This document shows positions 40,123 through 51,853 of a stretch of DNA of 64,000 nucleotides, in pieces. Position 1 is the stretch's first letter, and the number at the start of each line of letters is the position of its first letter. The notes beneath the pieces are model-generated. The model ran no database searches. It was not told the DNA's origin and saw only the letters and a program-made list of their open reading frames with translations. The DNA is from Rhizomicrobium palustre. Its GTDB lineage: Bacteria; Pseudomonadota; Alphaproteobacteria; Micropepsales; Micropepsaceae. The stretch covers positions 2,914,139-2,978,138 of the forward strand of contig NZ_JAASRM010000001.1 of the NCBI RefSeq assembly GCF_011761565.1, written 5' to 3'. The position numbers were made by a program, and so were the translations under genes.

Positions 40123-40749
40123 ATGAGCGAAATTGGCGGACCCATTGACGACGGTGGCCTCAAGGCCGACCGCGACCCTTTCGAAATGTTTCAGGCCTGG
40201 ATGGCCGAGGCGGAAAAGACCGAGCCTAACGAGGCCAATGCCATGTCGGTGGCTTCGGTAGACGGGCAAGGCCGCCCCAATCTCAGGATGGTGCTGCTCA
40301 AGAGCGTCGATGCGCGCGGCTTTGTCTTCTACACCAATCTGGAAAGCGCCAAGGGCAGGGAAATTTTGGCGCATCCTGCCGTGGCGCTGAACTTCCATTG
40401 GAAGACCGTGCGCCGCCAAGTGCGGGTGCGTGGACATGCGAGCTTGGTCAGTAACGAAGAGGCGGATGCCTATTTCGCCTCCCGCGCCAAGGACAGTCAG
40501 ATCGGCGCCTGGGCCTCTGCGCAAAGCCGCCCCATGGAAGGGCGCTGGGTGTTCGAAAAAGAGATCGCCAAATACGCGCTGAAATACGGTCTCACCAAAG
40601 TGCCGCGTCCGCCGCATTGGACGGGATTCCGCGTTGCGCCGTTTGAGATCGAGTTCTGGCGCGACCGCCCGTTCCGCCTGCATGACCGTTTAGTCTATCG
40701 CCGCGAGACGCCCGAAGCGCAGTGGCATACGGAACGGCTGTTTCCATGA
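40123..40749 (+). CDS. pdxH: Pyridoxamine 5'-phosphate oxidase
   Basis: A 208-residue FMN enzyme that oxidises pyridoxine or pyridoxamine 5'-phosphate to pyridoxal 5'-phosphate. Motifs are PNLRMVLLKSVDARGFVFYTN, the FMN-binding AVALNFHWKTVRRQVRVRG, SAQSRPMEGRWVFEKEIA, and the C-terminal FWRDRPFRLHDRLVYRR. Its stop overlaps the ATG of the next gene. Confidence 0.96.
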   Translation: MSEIGGPIDDGGLKADRDPFEMFQAWMAEAEKTEPNEANAMSVASVDGQGRPNLRMVLLKSVDARGFVFYTNLESAKGREILAHPAVALNFHWKTVRRQVRVRGHASLVSNEEADAYFASRAKDSQIGAWASAQSRPMEGRWVFEKEIAKYALKYGLTKVPRPPHWTGFRVAPFEIEFWRDRPFRLHDRLVYRRETPEAQWHTERLFP

Positions 40750-41660
40750 GCCTCGTCAAGGATAAGGCCCATTATGAGCGGCTGATGCGGCAGGTGGCAC
40801 TCGCCGCCGTGCTCACCGCCATTTTCCTGGCCGTCTTGAAGACGGTGGCCTTCATCCTGACGGACTCCATGGCGATGCTGGGATCGCTCGCCGATTCCGC
40901 GCTCGATATCATTGCCTCTTTCGTCAATCTCTTAGCGGTGCGTCATGCGCTGACCCCCGCCGATGAGGATCATCGCTTCGGACATGCCAAGGCAGAGCCT
41001 TTGGCGGGGCTGGCACAAGGCGCCTTCATCGGCGGCTCGGCGGTGTTCCTCGCTATCGAATCCGTCCGCCGTCTGATCGATCCTCAGCCCATTGCCAATG
41101 GTGTGGTCGGGCTTTGGGTGATGGTGGTTTCCATTGTGGTGACAGTGATCCTGGTCGCCGCCCAGCGCCATGTTGTGAGAAAGACCGGCTCGCTCGCCAT
41201 CAGCGCGGACCGCGCCCATTACGTCAGTGACATTCTGGTCAATGCGGGCGTGATCGTCGGACTGCTGCTCGCGTCGAATTTGGGCTGGCAGGCGGCTGAC
41301 CCGTTGATGGGCCTCGCCATCGCCGCGCTGATCGCCAACACCGCCTGGCATGTCTTCATTCAAAGCTATGACCAGCTCATGGACAGGGAGCTGCCCGATA
41401 CAGCGCGCGAGGAGATCAAGACCATTCTCTTATCGCATCCAGAAATCCATGCCCTGCATGATCTGCGCACGCGCGCGGCAGGCACCAAGAGCTTCATTCA
41501 AGTGCACATCGAACTCGATCCAGCCTTGAGCCTTTATCGCGCGCATCAGATCAGCGATGAGGCCGAAGCACTGCTGCGCAAGACCTATAAGGATGCGGAT
41601 ATCCTGATCCATCAGGATGTTGCCGGGCTGGAGCAGCCAGCCGCTCTCGCGCAAAACTAG
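40746..41660 (+). CDS. Cation diffusion facilitator (FieF-type) exporter
   Basis: A 304-residue inner-membrane metal/proton antiporter of the CDF family with six predicted membrane helices. The metal-binding DxxxD of TM2 appears as LADSALDIIASF, and ISADRAHYVSDILVNAGVI gives the HxxxD of TM5. DEDHRFGHAKAEPLAGL is the typical inter-helix loop. The C-terminal cytoplasmic domain (about residues 210-290) has HALHDLRTRAAG and FIQVHIELDPAL. It resembles FieF/YiiP (zinc and iron export). The start overlaps the pdxH stop as ATGA, so they are coupled. Confidence 0.92.
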   Translation: MSLVKDKAHYERLMRQVALAAVLTAIFLAVLKTVAFILTDSMAMLGSLADSALDIIASFVNLLAVRHALTPADEDHRFGHAKAEPLAGLAQGAFIGGSAVFLAIESVRRLIDPQPIANGVVGLWVMVVSIVVTVILVAAQRHVVRKTGSLAISADRAHYVSDILVNAGVIVGLLLASNLGWQAADPLMGLAIAALIANTAWHVFIQSYDQLMDRELPDTAREEIKTILLSHPEIHALHDLRTRAAGTKSFIQVHIELDPALSLYRAHQISDEAEALLRKTYKDADILIHQDVAGLEQPAALAQN

Positions 41661-41885
41661 CTGTTGCGAGCGTTTCGCACGCTGTAGAACTACCTACAAG
41701 GCAAAATACCTAGCACCACGAAATTGTGCAGTATCAATATGTTACGTGTGCGGAGCAATTTTGCCGCTCGGCAAGCCCCTATTTGTATACGCCATGTAAA
41801 GGTGACCGGCGCCAACTCGTAGCGAAGGCTGATAATTCGCGCGGGGGATTTCTCGTGCGCGGCGCCGTGAGCAAGGTTGGAGCAG

Positions 41886-43754
41886 ATGCCCCGTATTCAA
41901 GACGTTTCGGTTGGAACCAAAGTTATTATCGCGATGTTCTGCATCGCCTTAGTGGCTTTCGGCAGCGGAATTTTCTCCGCCGTGAAATTGGCATCGGTCA
42001 ATGCCAACGCCGCCGATATTCGCGACAACTGGCTGCCCTCGACGCGCAGCCTGGGTGAATTGCAATACTGGGCCACACGCAATCGGGCAGGGCAGGCTGT
42101 GCTCCTGCTTGCCGCAACCGACGCGCAACGAGAAAAGCAGGCAAAGCGCAACGCCGCCTTTGAGAAAAAAATCGGCGAGATCATCGACGATGAAATGAAG
42201 CACGCCAGGAATGACGTGGAGCGCGGATATATTCAGGCGATTTCATCTGCATGGGCAGAATACATGCCGATGAAAGACCGCGTGGACGAGATCCAGAAAA
42301 CCCAAGGTCATGATGCGAGCGTGGCTTTCTTCATGACGACCTCGCGCGACAGCTTCGACAAGCTCAACAAGGCGATGGAAGCCGCGGTTGCCTATAACAC
42401 GGACAGCGGCGTGGCGGCGGGTAATGCCAGCGAGGCAACCTATAAGTCCTCGCGCAATTGGATTTTCGTCTCCGTCGCGCTGGTGCTGCTGTTCTGTGCC
42501 GCGACGGGTTTTGCCATGGTGCGCTCGGTCTCCGCGCCGCTCGCGCGTATGACCCATTCGATGAGTGAACTCGCCGCGGGCAATATGCAGGTCGAAGTTC
42601 CCCATGCCGAGCAGAAAGACGAAATCGGCGAACTCGCTGGCGCCATGACGAGCTTCAAAAACCAGCTCAATGCCGCAGAAGAGTTCAAGGCCGAACAGAC
42701 GCGTATCATCGTGTCCTCGGTCGGTACTGCGCTTTCGCATCTGGCCAAGGGCGATCTGACCCACCGCATTACCGCCGAACTGACGGGACCTTTCGCCAAG
42801 TTGAAGGAAGACTTCAACATCTCCGTCGGGCATTTGCAGGATACGGTGACAACGATCCTGGAAAACACCGGTGATATCGCCAGCGGCGCCACCGAGATTT
42901 CTCAGGCCGCCGACGATCTTTCCCGCCGCACCGAGCAGCAGGCCGCAAGCCTGGAAGAAACCGCCGCGGCGCTGGAATCGGTCACCGAGACGCTGAAGAA
43001 GACGGCCGCAAACACGCGTGAGGCCGATAAATCCTCCAGCCTTGCGACGCAGGTCGCCAAGGAAGGCGGTGAGGTGCTCGACGCCGCGACCACCGCGATG
43101 GATGCCATCGCGCAATCCTCCAAGGAGATCACCGATATCATCGGCGTGATCGACGAGATCGCCTTCCAGACCAATCTTCTCGCCTTGAACGCAGGCGTCG
43201 AAGCGGCGCGGGCAGGCGAGGCGGGCAAGGGCTTTGCCGTTGTCGCTTCCGAAGTGCGCGCGCTGGCGGGACGTTCGAGCGAAGCCGCCAAGAAGATCAA
43301 GACCCTCATCCATGCCTCGGGTGATCATGTGGCGGGCGGTGTTAAGCTCGTCGGTGAATCCGCCGCCGCCTTGAAGCGCATCATGGAGCAGGTGCACGGC
43401 ATCAACGCCCTGGTCAGCGAGGTAGCGACTGCTGCCAGCCATCAAGCGACCTCCATCCAGGAGGTCAATGCAGCCGTCGGCCAGATGGATCAGGTCACAC
43501 AACAGAATGCGGCCATGGTGGAAGAGTCCACCGCCGCCTCGCGCAGTCTTGCCGATAAGACGCGCGCCTTGCAGGAACTTGTTCTGTTCTTTGATGTCGG
43601 ATCGGCGGCAGCGGTTCGTAGGGACACCCCCCGTCCCAAAGCGCAAAGCGTAGCGCCTCGCCCCCCCGCGGCGCCACGCCGGATCGCTGCCGCCGGCTCT
43701 TCCAAACCCGCAGCCCCTGCGGCCAGCGGCGATGATGGATGGGCCGAATTCTAA
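41886..43754 (+). CDS. Methyl-accepting chemotaxis protein, array gene 1
   Basis: A 622-residue chemoreceptor, first of five in tandem. TM1 is at about residues 11-33, then a periplasmic helical domain, and TM2 at about 195-215 ([21 protein letters not shown]). HAMP follows ([18 protein letters not shown]), then a second HAMP-like unit ([19 protein letters not shown]) and the signalling domain with [23 protein letters not shown]. It shares with array gene 2 the phrase [19 protein letters not shown], setting these two apart from genes 3-5. It ends GWAEF. The ATG at 41886 is preferred to a TTG three codons earlier. Confidence 0.92.
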   Translation: MPRIQDVSVGTKVIIAMFCIALVAFGSGIFSAVKLASVNANAADIRDNWLPSTRSLGELQYWATRNRAGQAVLLLAATDAQREKQAKRNAAFEKKIGEIIDDEMKHARNDVERGYIQAISSAWAEYMPMKDRVDEIQKTQGHDASVAFFMTTSRDSFDKLNKAMEAAVAYNTDSGVAAGNASEATYKSSRNWIFVSVALVLLFCAATGFAMVRSVSAPLARMTHSMSELAAGNMQVEVPHAEQKDEIGELAGAMTSFKNQLNAAEEFKAEQTRIIVSSVGTALSHLAKGDLTHRITAELTGPFAKLKEDFNISVGHLQDTVTTILENTGDIASGATEISQAADDLSRRTEQQAASLEETAAALESVTETLKKTAANTREADKSSSLATQVAKEGGEVLDAATTAMDAIAQSSKEITDIIGVIDEIAFQTNLLALNAGVEAARAGEAGKGFAVVASEVRALAGRSSEAAKKIKTLIHASGDHVAGGVKLVGESAAALKRIMEQVHGINALVSEVATAASHQATSIQEVNAAVGQMDQVTQQNAAMVEESTAASRSLADKTRALQELVLFFDVGSAAAVRRDTPRPKAQSVAPRPPAAPRRIAAAGSSKPAAPAASGDDGWAEF

Positions 43755-44016
43755 TTAAGAAAACGCGGGACAATCGGAACGGCGCAGATGGCGAAAGCTC
43801 TCTGCGCCGCTTCCTTTTGAATATGCCTTTGTAAGAAAAAATGTTTCGAGCACGTACGACTACCGACCGTAGAATTGCCTATCTTTCCTAAGTGCTTATA
43901 ATTCCAATGTGTTAGGCGTTCTGCCGGAAGCGAACGGGATATTCCCGTTTTGCGGTCAATCTCAAATAAACTTTGATAGTGCCTACTTTCCCTCGCTCAA
44001 CCAGTGAGGGGCACAC

Positions 44017-45879
44017 ATGTCGAATTTCTGCGGTAATTTATCGGTCCGGCTGAAGCTGGCTCTTGTCATGGGCGTGGTTTTGATCGCCGCCATTGCACTC
44101 GGGATTTTCTCCTTGATGGAGCTGCGTTCGGTTAACGCCAATGCGGCTGAAATCCGCAACGATTGGCTGCCCTCCACGCGGATATTGGGCGACCTCAATT
44201 ATGCCGTCACTCGCACGCGTTCCTCACAAAGTACCGCGCTGCTTCTGCCTGCGGGGGCCAAGCAGGAAAAACAGATTGCCCGCATCAAAGGCCTTGAAGA
44301 GAGCGTCGACAAAGCCCTGGCGGACTATCGCCCCTACATCAGCTCCGGCGAAGAAAAAACGATTACGCAGAGCATCGAAACGGCTTGGGCCAATTATCGC
44401 GTCATGTATGATAAGGCGCTTGAGCTGTCGCGCGGCGGCGATCGCGATGCCGCCGCAGCCTATTTCATGGGCCCGATGCGCGATAGCTTCGATGCCCTCA
44501 ACAAGGCTATCACCCAGGATGTCGCGCTCAACGCCGCTGGAGGCGTGGCTGCTGCCGATCGCAGTGCCAAGACTTTCGACACGGCCGAGTTCTGGATTTT
44601 CGTAGCGATCGCGGCATGTGCGCTGATCTGCGTTTCTTCGACGCTGCTGTTGACGGCCTGCATCGCCAAGCCGCTATTCGGCATTACCGACGCGCTCGCC
44701 GAACTCGCCTCGGGCCATTTAGGCGTCGAGGTTCCTTATTCGGATCGCGAGGATGAAATCGGCAAGCTTGCGGGCGGTATGCTCGCCTTCAAGAACCAGC
44801 TCGCTGCCGCCGAGCAGGCCAAGGCAGAACAAGCCGATATTATTGTTTCCTCTATCGGTGCTGGTCTATCTCACCTCGCCAAGGGCGATCTGACCCACCG
44901 CATCACCGCGGAGCTGGCCGGGCCTTTCGGTCCGCTGAAGGACGATTTCAACGAGGCCGTGGGCAAGCTGCAATCGACCGTCACGACCATCCTCAGCAAC
45001 ACAGCAGATATCACCAGCGGTGCGACCGAGATTTCTCAGGCTGCGGATGATCTTTCGCGCCGGACGGAACAGCAAGCCGCGAGCCTGGAGGAAACCGCCG
45101 CCGCGCTCGAAGAAATTACCGAAACGCTGAAGCGGACCGCGGCCAATACCAAAGAGGCTGACAAGGAATCCGGTTCGGCGGCGCATGTCGCCAAAGAGGG
45201 TGGCGAGGTGCTTCAGTCCGCCAACTTGGCCATGGATGCGATTGCTCAATCCTCCAAGGAGATCACTGATATCATTGGCGTGATCGATGAGATCGCCTTC
45301 CAGACCAATCTTCTGGCGCTGAATGCGGGTGTCGAAGCGGCGCGCGCGGGTGAGGCGGGCAAAGGCTTTGCCGTGGTCGCCTCGGAAGTGCGTGCGCTGG
45401 CGGGCCGTTCCGGTGAAGCTGCCAAGAAGATCAAGACACTCATCCATTCCTCGGGCGATCAAGTCTCAAGTGGTGTCAAGCTGGTGGGTGAATCCGCCAC
45501 GGCATTGCAACGCATTGTCGAGCAGGTGCAGCGCATCAATAAGCTGGTCAGCGATGTTGCCAATGCGGCCGGCCAGCAATCGAGCGCCATCCAGGAAGTC
45601 AATTCCGCGGTCGGCCAGATGGATCAGGTCACCCAGCAGAACGCGGCGATGGTGGAGCAGTCTACCGCAGCAGCCCGCAGCCTTGCCGATAAGACGCGCG
45701 CACTGCAGGAACTCGTCTCCTTCTTCGAAATCGGATCGGTGGTTCGCCGGGACCCGCCCCGGCCCTCAGCCAGCGCGGCGCAGCGCTCCCAACTCGCGCC
45801 TCGCCGGACCGCTGCCGCTGTTTCATCCCGCCCTGCTGTTGCTGCGGTAAATACGGATGCGGGATGGGCGGAGTTTTAG
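44017..45879 (+). CDS. Methyl-accepting chemotaxis protein, array gene 2
   Basis: A 620-residue chemoreceptor with the same layout as its neighbours: TM1 at about 11-33, periplasmic domain with [23 protein letters not shown]2 at about 190-212, HAMP, second HAMP-like unit, and signalling tip. It is closest to array gene 1: both have the [22 protein letters not shown] stretch, the ETLK-x-TAANT linker and RALAGRS. This points to a recent duplication. It ends GWAEF. GAGGGG precedes the ATG. The upstream 262-bp spacer resembles the one before array gene 1. Confidence 0.93.
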   Translation: MSNFCGNLSVRLKLALVMGVVLIAAIALGIFSLMELRSVNANAAEIRNDWLPSTRILGDLNYAVTRTRSSQSTALLLPAGAKQEKQIARIKGLEESVDKALADYRPYISSGEEKTITQSIETAWANYRVMYDKALELSRGGDRDAAAAYFMGPMRDSFDALNKAITQDVALNAAGGVAAADRSAKTFDTAEFWIFVAIAACALICVSSTLLLTACIAKPLFGITDALAELASGHLGVEVPYSDREDEIGKLAGGMLAFKNQLAAAEQAKAEQADIIVSSIGAGLSHLAKGDLTHRITAELAGPFGPLKDDFNEAVGKLQSTVTTILSNTADITSGATEISQAADDLSRRTEQQAASLEETAAALEEITETLKRTAANTKEADKESGSAAHVAKEGGEVLQSANLAMDAIAQSSKEITDIIGVIDEIAFQTNLLALNAGVEAARAGEAGKGFAVVASEVRALAGRSGEAAKKIKTLIHSSGDQVSSGVKLVGESATALQRIVEQVQRINKLVSDVANAAGQQSSAIQEVNSAVGQMDQVTQQNAAMVEQSTAAARSLADKTRALQELVSFFEIGSVVRRDPPRPSASAAQRSQLAPRRTAAAVSSRPAVAAVNTDAGWAEF

Positions 45880-45971
45880 AGGATACAAGTGTTTTAAAAC
45901 CAATACATACACCAATTGTAAAACTCACAGGCGTAGCGATTAATAGGCTCATGGTGTGAAGAGGTAACAGG

Positions 45972-47834
45972 ATGCAGTTGAAGGATCTCACAGTCGGCCG
46001 GAAGCTGTTCGGGGCATTCGCGCTCGTGCTATTTGCGACGATTGCGCTCGGGCTTTTCGCCATGAACCGACTGTCGCAGCTCAATGACAATGCCAGCGAG
46101 CTGAGCGGCCATTGGGTTCCGGCGATGAAAAACCTCGCCGAGTTCCAATATAACTCCACGCGTTTTCGCTCTTACTCCAGCACCTATCTTCTGCCCGGAA
46201 CGGATGAAGACCACGAAGGCACGCTGAAGCTTCTGAAGAAGTCGGAGGACGCTGCAGATAAGGCTCTGTCGGAATTCGCCGCCAAGGCGATGACGGCGGA
46301 GGACAAGGCGCTTGCGGCCAAGCTGCAGGATGTCTGGACCGCCTATAAGCCGATGCGCGAAAAGCAGGTCGAGCTTTACAAGAGCGGCGGGCTCGACAAG
46401 GCCGGTGCCTATTTCATGGGGCCGATGCGCAAGAGCTTCAAGGCGCTGACCGAGGCCACCGATGCCGCGATCAAATATAGCGTTGATGGCGCCAAGAATG
46501 CTGGGCAGGAGAGTTCAGATCTGTTCGTCACCTCGCGCGTGTTCGTGCTGGTTGCCATTGTGATCGCGCTGGCGCTGTGCCTTGGGGCTTGGTTCGTCCT
46601 CAGCCGTGCGGTTGCGGCACCGCTCCTCAGCATGACCGAGGCGATGGGCGAACTCGCGCGCGGCAATCTTGCCACCCATGTGCCGCATGCCGATCAGCAG
46701 GATGAAATCGGCAAGCTGGCCGAGGCCATGACCACCTTCAAGAATCAGCTGGCCGCAGCCGAACGTTCCAAGGCCGAGCAGACCGAAGCCATCATTTCGA
46801 GTATCGGTATCGGCCTTGACCACCTCGCCAAGGGCGATCTTACGCATCGCGTCACCGCGAGCCTGACCGGGCCTTTCGCCAAGCTAAAGGAAGACTTCAA
46901 CGCTGCCATGGGCCGCATGCAGGAGACCATGTTCAGCATCCTGGAATCCGCCTTCCAGATCGCCACTTCGTCGGGTGAAATCTCCCGGGCCGCCGACGAT
47001 CTTTCGCATCGCACCGAAGGCCAGGCTGCCAGCCTGGAAGAAACCGCCGCTGCGCTGGAAGAGATTACCGCCACGGTGAAGAAGACCGCGAGCAACGCCA
47101 AGGAAGCGCGTGCCAGCGTAACGACTGCCAAGACGGCGGCCGAAGAAGGCGGGCGCGTGGTGAAAACCGCCACCCAGGCAATGGATGCCATTTCGCAGTC
47201 TTCCAAGAAGATCACCGATATCATCGGCGTGATCGACGAGATTGCCTTCCAGACCAATCTTCTGGCCTTGAACGCGGGCGTCGAGGCGGCGCGTGCGGGC
47301 GAGGCGGGGCGCGGTTTCGCCGTGGTGGCCTCCGAAGTGCGTGCGTTGGCGCAGCGTTCCGGCGAGGCAGCCAAGGAAATCAAGACGCTCATCAATGCCT
47401 CCGGTGCGCAGGTCAGCGAAGGTGTCAAGCTTGTCGGCGAAAGCGGCAAAGCCCTGACCAACATTGTTGAGCAGGTGCAGAAGATCAACACGCTGGTCTC
47501 GGAAATGGCACTTGCCGCCGAACAGCAATCCACCGGCATCGAAGAGGTGAACGGAGCCGTCGGCCAGATGGATCGCGTTACCCAGCAGAACGCCGCCATG
47601 GTGGAAGAATCCACCGCCGCGTCGCGCCAGCTCGCCGACGAAACCAAGAGCCTGCAGGACCTCGTGGCCTTCTTCCGGGTGGCAGAGAACACCGCGGCCA
47701 AGCCACAAGCCAAACCCGCCGAACCCATGGCGCGCAAAACCCCGTCTGCGCAGCCGGCGCGCAAAGTGGCGGCTGCGGGCGGCGCAAGCGCTCCGGCGCC
47801 CGCGGCACATGGCGATGATTGGGAAGAGTTCTGA
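45972..47834 (+). CDS. Methyl-accepting chemotaxis protein, array gene 3
   Basis: A 620-residue chemoreceptor. TM1 is at about 11-33, the periplasmic domain has [20 protein letters not shown], and TM2 lies at about 187-209 ([21 protein letters not shown]). HAMP units and signalling domain follow. One change from the others is [13 protein letters not shown] where most have [32 protein letters not shown] groups it with array genes 4 and 5. It ends DWEEF. The spacer to array gene 2 is only 92 bp; a strong terminator follows the gene. Confidence 0.93.
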   Translation: MQLKDLTVGRKLFGAFALVLFATIALGLFAMNRLSQLNDNASELSGHWVPAMKNLAEFQYNSTRFRSYSSTYLLPGTDEDHEGTLKLLKKSEDAADKALSEFAAKAMTAEDKALAAKLQDVWTAYKPMREKQVELYKSGGLDKAGAYFMGPMRKSFKALTEATDAAIKYSVDGAKNAGQESSDLFVTSRVFVLVAIVIALALCLGAWFVLSRAVAAPLLSMTEAMGELARGNLATHVPHADQQDEIGKLAEAMTTFKNQLAAAERSKAEQTEAIISSIGIGLDHLAKGDLTHRVTASLTGPFAKLKEDFNAAMGRMQETMFSILESAFQIATSSGEISRAADDLSHRTEGQAASLEETAAALEEITATVKKTASNAKEARASVTTAKTAAEEGGRVVKTATQAMDAISQSSKKITDIIGVIDEIAFQTNLLALNAGVEAARAGEAGRGFAVVASEVRALAQRSGEAAKEIKTLINASGAQVSEGVKLVGESGKALTNIVEQVQKINTLVSEMALAAEQQSTGIEEVNGAVGQMDRVTQQNAAMVEESTAASRQLADETKSLQDLVAFFRVAENTAAKPQAKPAEPMARKTPSAQPARKVAAAGGASAPAPAAHGDDWEEF

Positions 47835-47868
47835 GCCTGCCTTAAATCCGTTTCTACACCAAACTAAA

Positions 47869-47904
47869 GGGCTGTTTCTCTGCAAAGGAGAAACAGCCTT
47901 TTTT
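47869..47904 (+). terminator. Rho-independent terminator after array gene 3
   Basis: GGCTGTTTCTC pairs perfectly with GAGAAACAGCC around a 7-base loop and is followed by TTTTTT. It divides the array, so genes 4 and 5 need their own promoter. Confidence 0.93.
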
Positions 47905-48043
47905 CTACGTATTCATGCGAGCGGTTAAGGCGCTTATACGCCGCTTTACCAAGCTATCGCGCAATCTTTTTTAAATGCGACCGAACGCATTCTCCCGCTC
48001 AATAATATGCATTTGAAATGCACAATTCTATCTGGCGGAGAAA

Positions 48044-49888
48044 ATGGTGGGTCTGAAGAATTTTTCGGTGCGTGCGAAGATACTTGGCGGTTTGGCGATC
48101 ATCCTGCTGGCGACGATCACGCTTGGAGTTTTCTCCGTACTCCGGCTCTCCAGTCTGAATGATCAGGCCGCCGATATCCGCGACAACTGGATGCTCGGGA
48201 TCGGTTATCTCGGCCAGTATGAATATGCCGAGACGCGGCTGCGCATCTATCACGTCAGTACCATCTTCGCCAAAACCGACGCGCAGCGCCAAATGATTTC
48301 GAGCAGCATTCCGAAGCTGGAAAAAATGGCGGCGGAAAACTGGTCGAAATATCGCCCCACGATTACCGACCCCGAAGAAAATGCCTTGGCGGATCGCATC
48401 GAGAAGACCCAAGATGCCTATTCCGCCACTGTGCGCGAACTTGAGCGCATTTTGAAAGAGCAGGGCCCTGATGCCGCCGCTCAATATTCGCTCGCCACGA
48501 TGCGGCTGGTGTTCAATGATTTTGCCGCTGCGATCCAGGCCGATCTCAACTACAACATCGAGGGCGGCAGGAAGTCTGCCGAGGTGGGACAGGCGACCTA
48601 TCACCAGTCGCGTATTTGGATTTTCGCAGCGCTTGGGCTGGCCGTGCTGCTGTGCGGTGGTATCGCTTATGTCCTGACCTCGGGCGTCGCTGTGCCGCTT
48701 GGCAATATGACGGGGGCCATGCAGGAGCTGGCATCCGGTAATCTCGACGCGCATGTTCCGCATGCCGATCAAACTGACGAAATCGGAAAGCTCGCGGGCG
48801 TGATGACCGCGTTCAAGAACGGGCTTGCCGCGGCCGAGAAAGCCAAGGCGGAACAGACCGAGGTGATCGTCTCCTCTATCGGTGCGGGGCTTGACCATCT
48901 CGCGCGCGGCGATCTCACCCATCGCGTGGAAGCCGATCTCTCCGGCGCCTTCGCCAAGCTGAAATCCGACTTCAACGGTGCTATGGACCGGCTGCAGGAT
49001 ACGCTCGGCAATGTCATCGGCTCCTCGGGGCAGATCGCGGTGGGCGCGGGCGAAATCTCCCAGGCCGCCGACGATCTTTCCCGTCGCACCGAGCAGCAGG
49101 CCGCAAGTCTTGAGGAAACCGCTGCGGCGCTGGAAGAGATCACCGCCACGGTGCGCCGCACGGCTGAGAATGCGCGCAGTGCCCGCAGCAGTGTGACCTC
49201 CGCCAAGACGGCCGCGGAAGCAGGCGGGTCGGTGGTGGAAAACGCCATAGGCGCGATGGATGCCATCGAACAATCCTCCAAGAAAATCACCGACATCATC
49301 GGCGTGATCGACGAGATCGCTTTCCAGACCAATCTTCTGGCGCTCAATGCGGGCGTGGAAGCGGCGCGCGCGGGCGAGGCGGGCAGGGGCTTTGCCGTGG
49401 TGGCAAGCGAAGTGCGCGAACTTGCCCAGCGCGCCTCCGGGGCGGCCAAAGAGATCAAGACGCTGATCGCGGCCTCTGGCGAGCATGTGCGCTCAGGCGT
49501 GAAGCTGGTGGGCGAATCCGGTTCAGCGCTGCGCCAGATCGTGGATCAGGTGCAATCGATCAATGCGCTGGTGAGCGACATGGCCCAGGCCGCGGAACAG
49601 CAATCGACTGGCATCGAGCAGGTCAATGCCGCCGTGGCGCAGATGGATCAGGTGACACAGCAGAACGCCGCCATGGTGGAAGAATCCACCGCCGCCGCGC
49701 GAAACCTCGCTTCGGAAGGTCAGACCCTGCAGACGCTGGTAGCCTTTTTTAACGTTGGCCGAGGTACGCTGACGCCTAAGGCTGCTCCTTTGCGGCGTGC
49801 TGCCCCTGCCAGGCCGCTGCAAGCCAAGATGGCTGTTGGTGCACGCGTTATAGCGCCTGCCCGCCAGGATGATTGGGCAGAGTTCTAA
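48044..49888 (+). CDS. Methyl-accepting chemotaxis protein, array gene 4
   Basis: A 614-residue chemoreceptor. TM1 is at about 13-35, the periplasmic domain begins [20 protein letters not shown], and TM2 is at about 190-212 ([20 protein letters not shown]). Both HAMP-like units and the signalling domain are present. The tip reads [23 protein letters not shown]. It has [19 protein letters not shown] where the others have RALA. It ends DWAEF. GGAG lies close (3 bases) to the ATG. It comes after the terminator at 47869 and a 209-bp spacer, so it likely has its own promoter. Confidence 0.93.
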   Translation: MVGLKNFSVRAKILGGLAIILLATITLGVFSVLRLSSLNDQAADIRDNWMLGIGYLGQYEYAETRLRIYHVSTIFAKTDAQRQMISSSIPKLEKMAAENWSKYRPTITDPEENALADRIEKTQDAYSATVRELERILKEQGPDAAAQYSLATMRLVFNDFAAAIQADLNYNIEGGRKSAEVGQATYHQSRIWIFAALGLAVLLCGGIAYVLTSGVAVPLGNMTGAMQELASGNLDAHVPHADQTDEIGKLAGVMTAFKNGLAAAEKAKAEQTEVIVSSIGAGLDHLARGDLTHRVEADLSGAFAKLKSDFNGAMDRLQDTLGNVIGSSGQIAVGAGEISQAADDLSRRTEQQAASLEETAAALEEITATVRRTAENARSARSSVTSAKTAAEAGGSVVENAIGAMDAIEQSSKKITDIIGVIDEIAFQTNLLALNAGVEAARAGEAGRGFAVVASEVRELAQRASGAAKEIKTLIAASGEHVRSGVKLVGESGSALRQIVDQVQSINALVSDMAQAAEQQSTGIEQVNAAVAQMDQVTQQNAAMVEESTAAARNLASEGQTLQTLVAFFNVGRGTLTPKAAPLRRAAPARPLQAKMAVGARVIAPARQDDWAEF

Positions 49889-49923
49889 ACTCATATGCCA
49901 AAAGAGATGAATAGGGCGAGTGC

Positions 49924-51762
49924 ATGGAAACGCTGAAGAACTGGTCTGTCCGCTCAAAAGTCATTGCCGCCTTTGCCTGCGTTTTGGCCGCAACGCTTGC
50001 GCTCGGGCTGTTCTCCTTGCAGCGCTTGGCCAGCGTGCAGAATAATGTACTCGAGTTCCGCGATGACTGGACGCCGGGCATTCGCTCCACGGAAGAGATG
50101 AAGTTCATCTCCATGCGCTATCGCCAGCGTCAGGCGGTCTATCTGATGCTGGAGACCGACGCCGAGCGGACAGCAGAGAAGGCCAATCTCGCCAAGCTGA
50201 AAGGCCAGTTCGAAGCGGTATATTCGAAATTTGCCTCGACCTCGGACAGCCCTGTCGAACGGGAGATGACGCAAGCCCTGAAAGCCAAATGGGACGCCTA
50301 TGTGGCGCTCGAACCGGAGATGTTCTCTGTTCTGCAAACCCAGGGTATGAAGCCGTCCTTGGTCTATTACGCCAAAGGTCCAGCCAAACGTACCTATGAC
50401 AAGCTCCAGGCTACGCTGGAGGCGGACACCGATTTTCACATACGCGGTGCGGCCGAAGCGGGAGACAAAAGCCAGAAAGTCTATGCCTCCGCGGTTTATT
50501 TGATTTTTGTGGCGATTGGCATAGCGGTGCTGTTCGCTCTGGCTGCCGGTCTGATGCTGATCCGGTCGGTGTCCACGCCGCTCGGGGCCATGACCAATGC
50601 CATGGATGAACTGGCGCGCGGACGCCTCGACGTACATGTTCCGCATGCGGATCAGCGCGATGAGATCGGCAAGCTCGCCGGTTCCATTCACGCCTTCAAG
50701 GAACAGCTCGCGGCGGCCGAACGCGCCAAAGAGGAGCAGGCGCAAGTGATCGTCTCCTCCATCGGCAGCGGGCTTGATCATCTTGCCAAGGGCGATCTCA
50801 CCCATCGCGTCAGCGCTGAACTTTCCGGCGTGTTCGCTAAGCTCAAAATCGACTTCAACGCCGCCATGGAGCGCTTGCAGAGCACCATGGGCGATGTGCT
50901 CAAGAGTGCAGGCCAAATCGCTTCCGGATCGGGCGAGATCTCGGTCGCGGCGGATGATCTTTCCCGCCGTACCGAGCAGCAAGCCGCAAGCCTTGAGGAA
51001 ACCGCTGCCGCCTTGGAGGAAATCACCGCCACGGTGAAGCAGACCGCGACCAATGCCCGTCAAGCGCGCAGCGGTGTTGCCCGTGCTACTCAGGCGGCGG
51101 AGCAGGGCGGGCAGGTGGCCACTACCGCTATCGCGGCGATGGATTCCATTTCCCACTCTTCCAAGCAGATCACCGACATCATCGGGGTGATCGACGAGAT
51201 CGCCTTCCAGACCAACCTTCTGGCCTTGAATGCAGGCGTGGAGGCGGCGCGTGCGGGCGAGGCCGGCAAGGGCTTCGCGGTGGTGGCTTCCGAAGTGCGG
51301 GCACTGGCGCAACGCTCCAGCGGCGCGGCCAAGGAGATCAAGACGCTGATCAATACCTCCAGCGAGCATGTCACGTCGGGCGTCAAGCTGGTGGCCGAAA
51401 CCGGCGGAGCCCTGCGCCAGATTGTGGAGCATGTGCAGCAGATCAACACCTTGATCAGTGAGATGGCCCTGGCGAGCGAACAACAGGCCACCGGCATCGA
51501 GCAGGTCAATGCCGCTGTCGCGCAGATGGATCAGATGACCCAAAAGAACGCGGCGATGGTGGAAGAATCCACCGCCGCCTCGCGCGGCCTTGCGGGGGAA
51601 ACCGAGGCTTTGCGCGAGTTGATCGGCTTCTTTGATGTCGGTTCTCCCCCCAATGCTTTGTCACAGCCGCGCCCCGTTCGGCCGCCCGCGAAAATCACCC
51701 TTTCGGTCCAGCCGCGGGCCCGCAGGCAGGTGCAAAATGGCGGAAGCTGGGAGGAGTTCTAG
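49924..51762 (+). CDS. Methyl-accepting chemotaxis protein, array gene 5
   Basis: A 612-residue chemoreceptor, 35 bp after array gene 4 and so likely on its transcript. TM1 is at about 12-34, the periplasmic domain has [20 protein letters not shown], and TM2 is at about 191-213 ([22 protein letters not shown]). HAMP, second HAMP-like unit and signalling domain follow. It reads [20 protein letters not shown], and [13 protein letters not shown] where the others have [13 protein letters not shown]. It ends SWEEF after a basic linker ([12 protein letters not shown]). Confidence 0.93.
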   Translation: METLKNWSVRSKVIAAFACVLAATLALGLFSLQRLASVQNNVLEFRDDWTPGIRSTEEMKFISMRYRQRQAVYLMLETDAERTAEKANLAKLKGQFEAVYSKFASTSDSPVEREMTQALKAKWDAYVALEPEMFSVLQTQGMKPSLVYYAKGPAKRTYDKLQATLEADTDFHIRGAAEAGDKSQKVYASAVYLIFVAIGIAVLFALAAGLMLIRSVSTPLGAMTNAMDELARGRLDVHVPHADQRDEIGKLAGSIHAFKEQLAAAERAKEEQAQVIVSSIGSGLDHLAKGDLTHRVSAELSGVFAKLKIDFNAAMERLQSTMGDVLKSAGQIASGSGEISVAADDLSRRTEQQAASLEETAAALEEITATVKQTATNARQARSGVARATQAAEQGGQVATTAIAAMDSISHSSKQITDIIGVIDEIAFQTNLLALNAGVEAARAGEAGKGFAVVASEVRALAQRSSGAAKEIKTLINTSSEHVTSGVKLVAETGGALRQIVEHVQQINTLISEMALASEQQATGIEQVNAAVAQMDQMTQKNAAMVEESTAASRGLAGETEALRELIGFFDVGSPPNALSQPRPVRPPAKITLSVQPRARRQVQNGGSWEEF

Positions 51763-51853
51763 CAGAATTGCCGCAGGGGGACGGGAGGATGACAAGCTCG
51801 CGCGGCTTGGCTAATATGGGAGCGGTAACATAAGAAACTGAGGGACCGCCCCC

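Noticed and set aside
47999..49486. Long minus-strand frames opposite the chemoreceptor array
   Set aside because: They repeat in the same relative place under each receptor gene, showing they are shadows of the conserved signalling domain.
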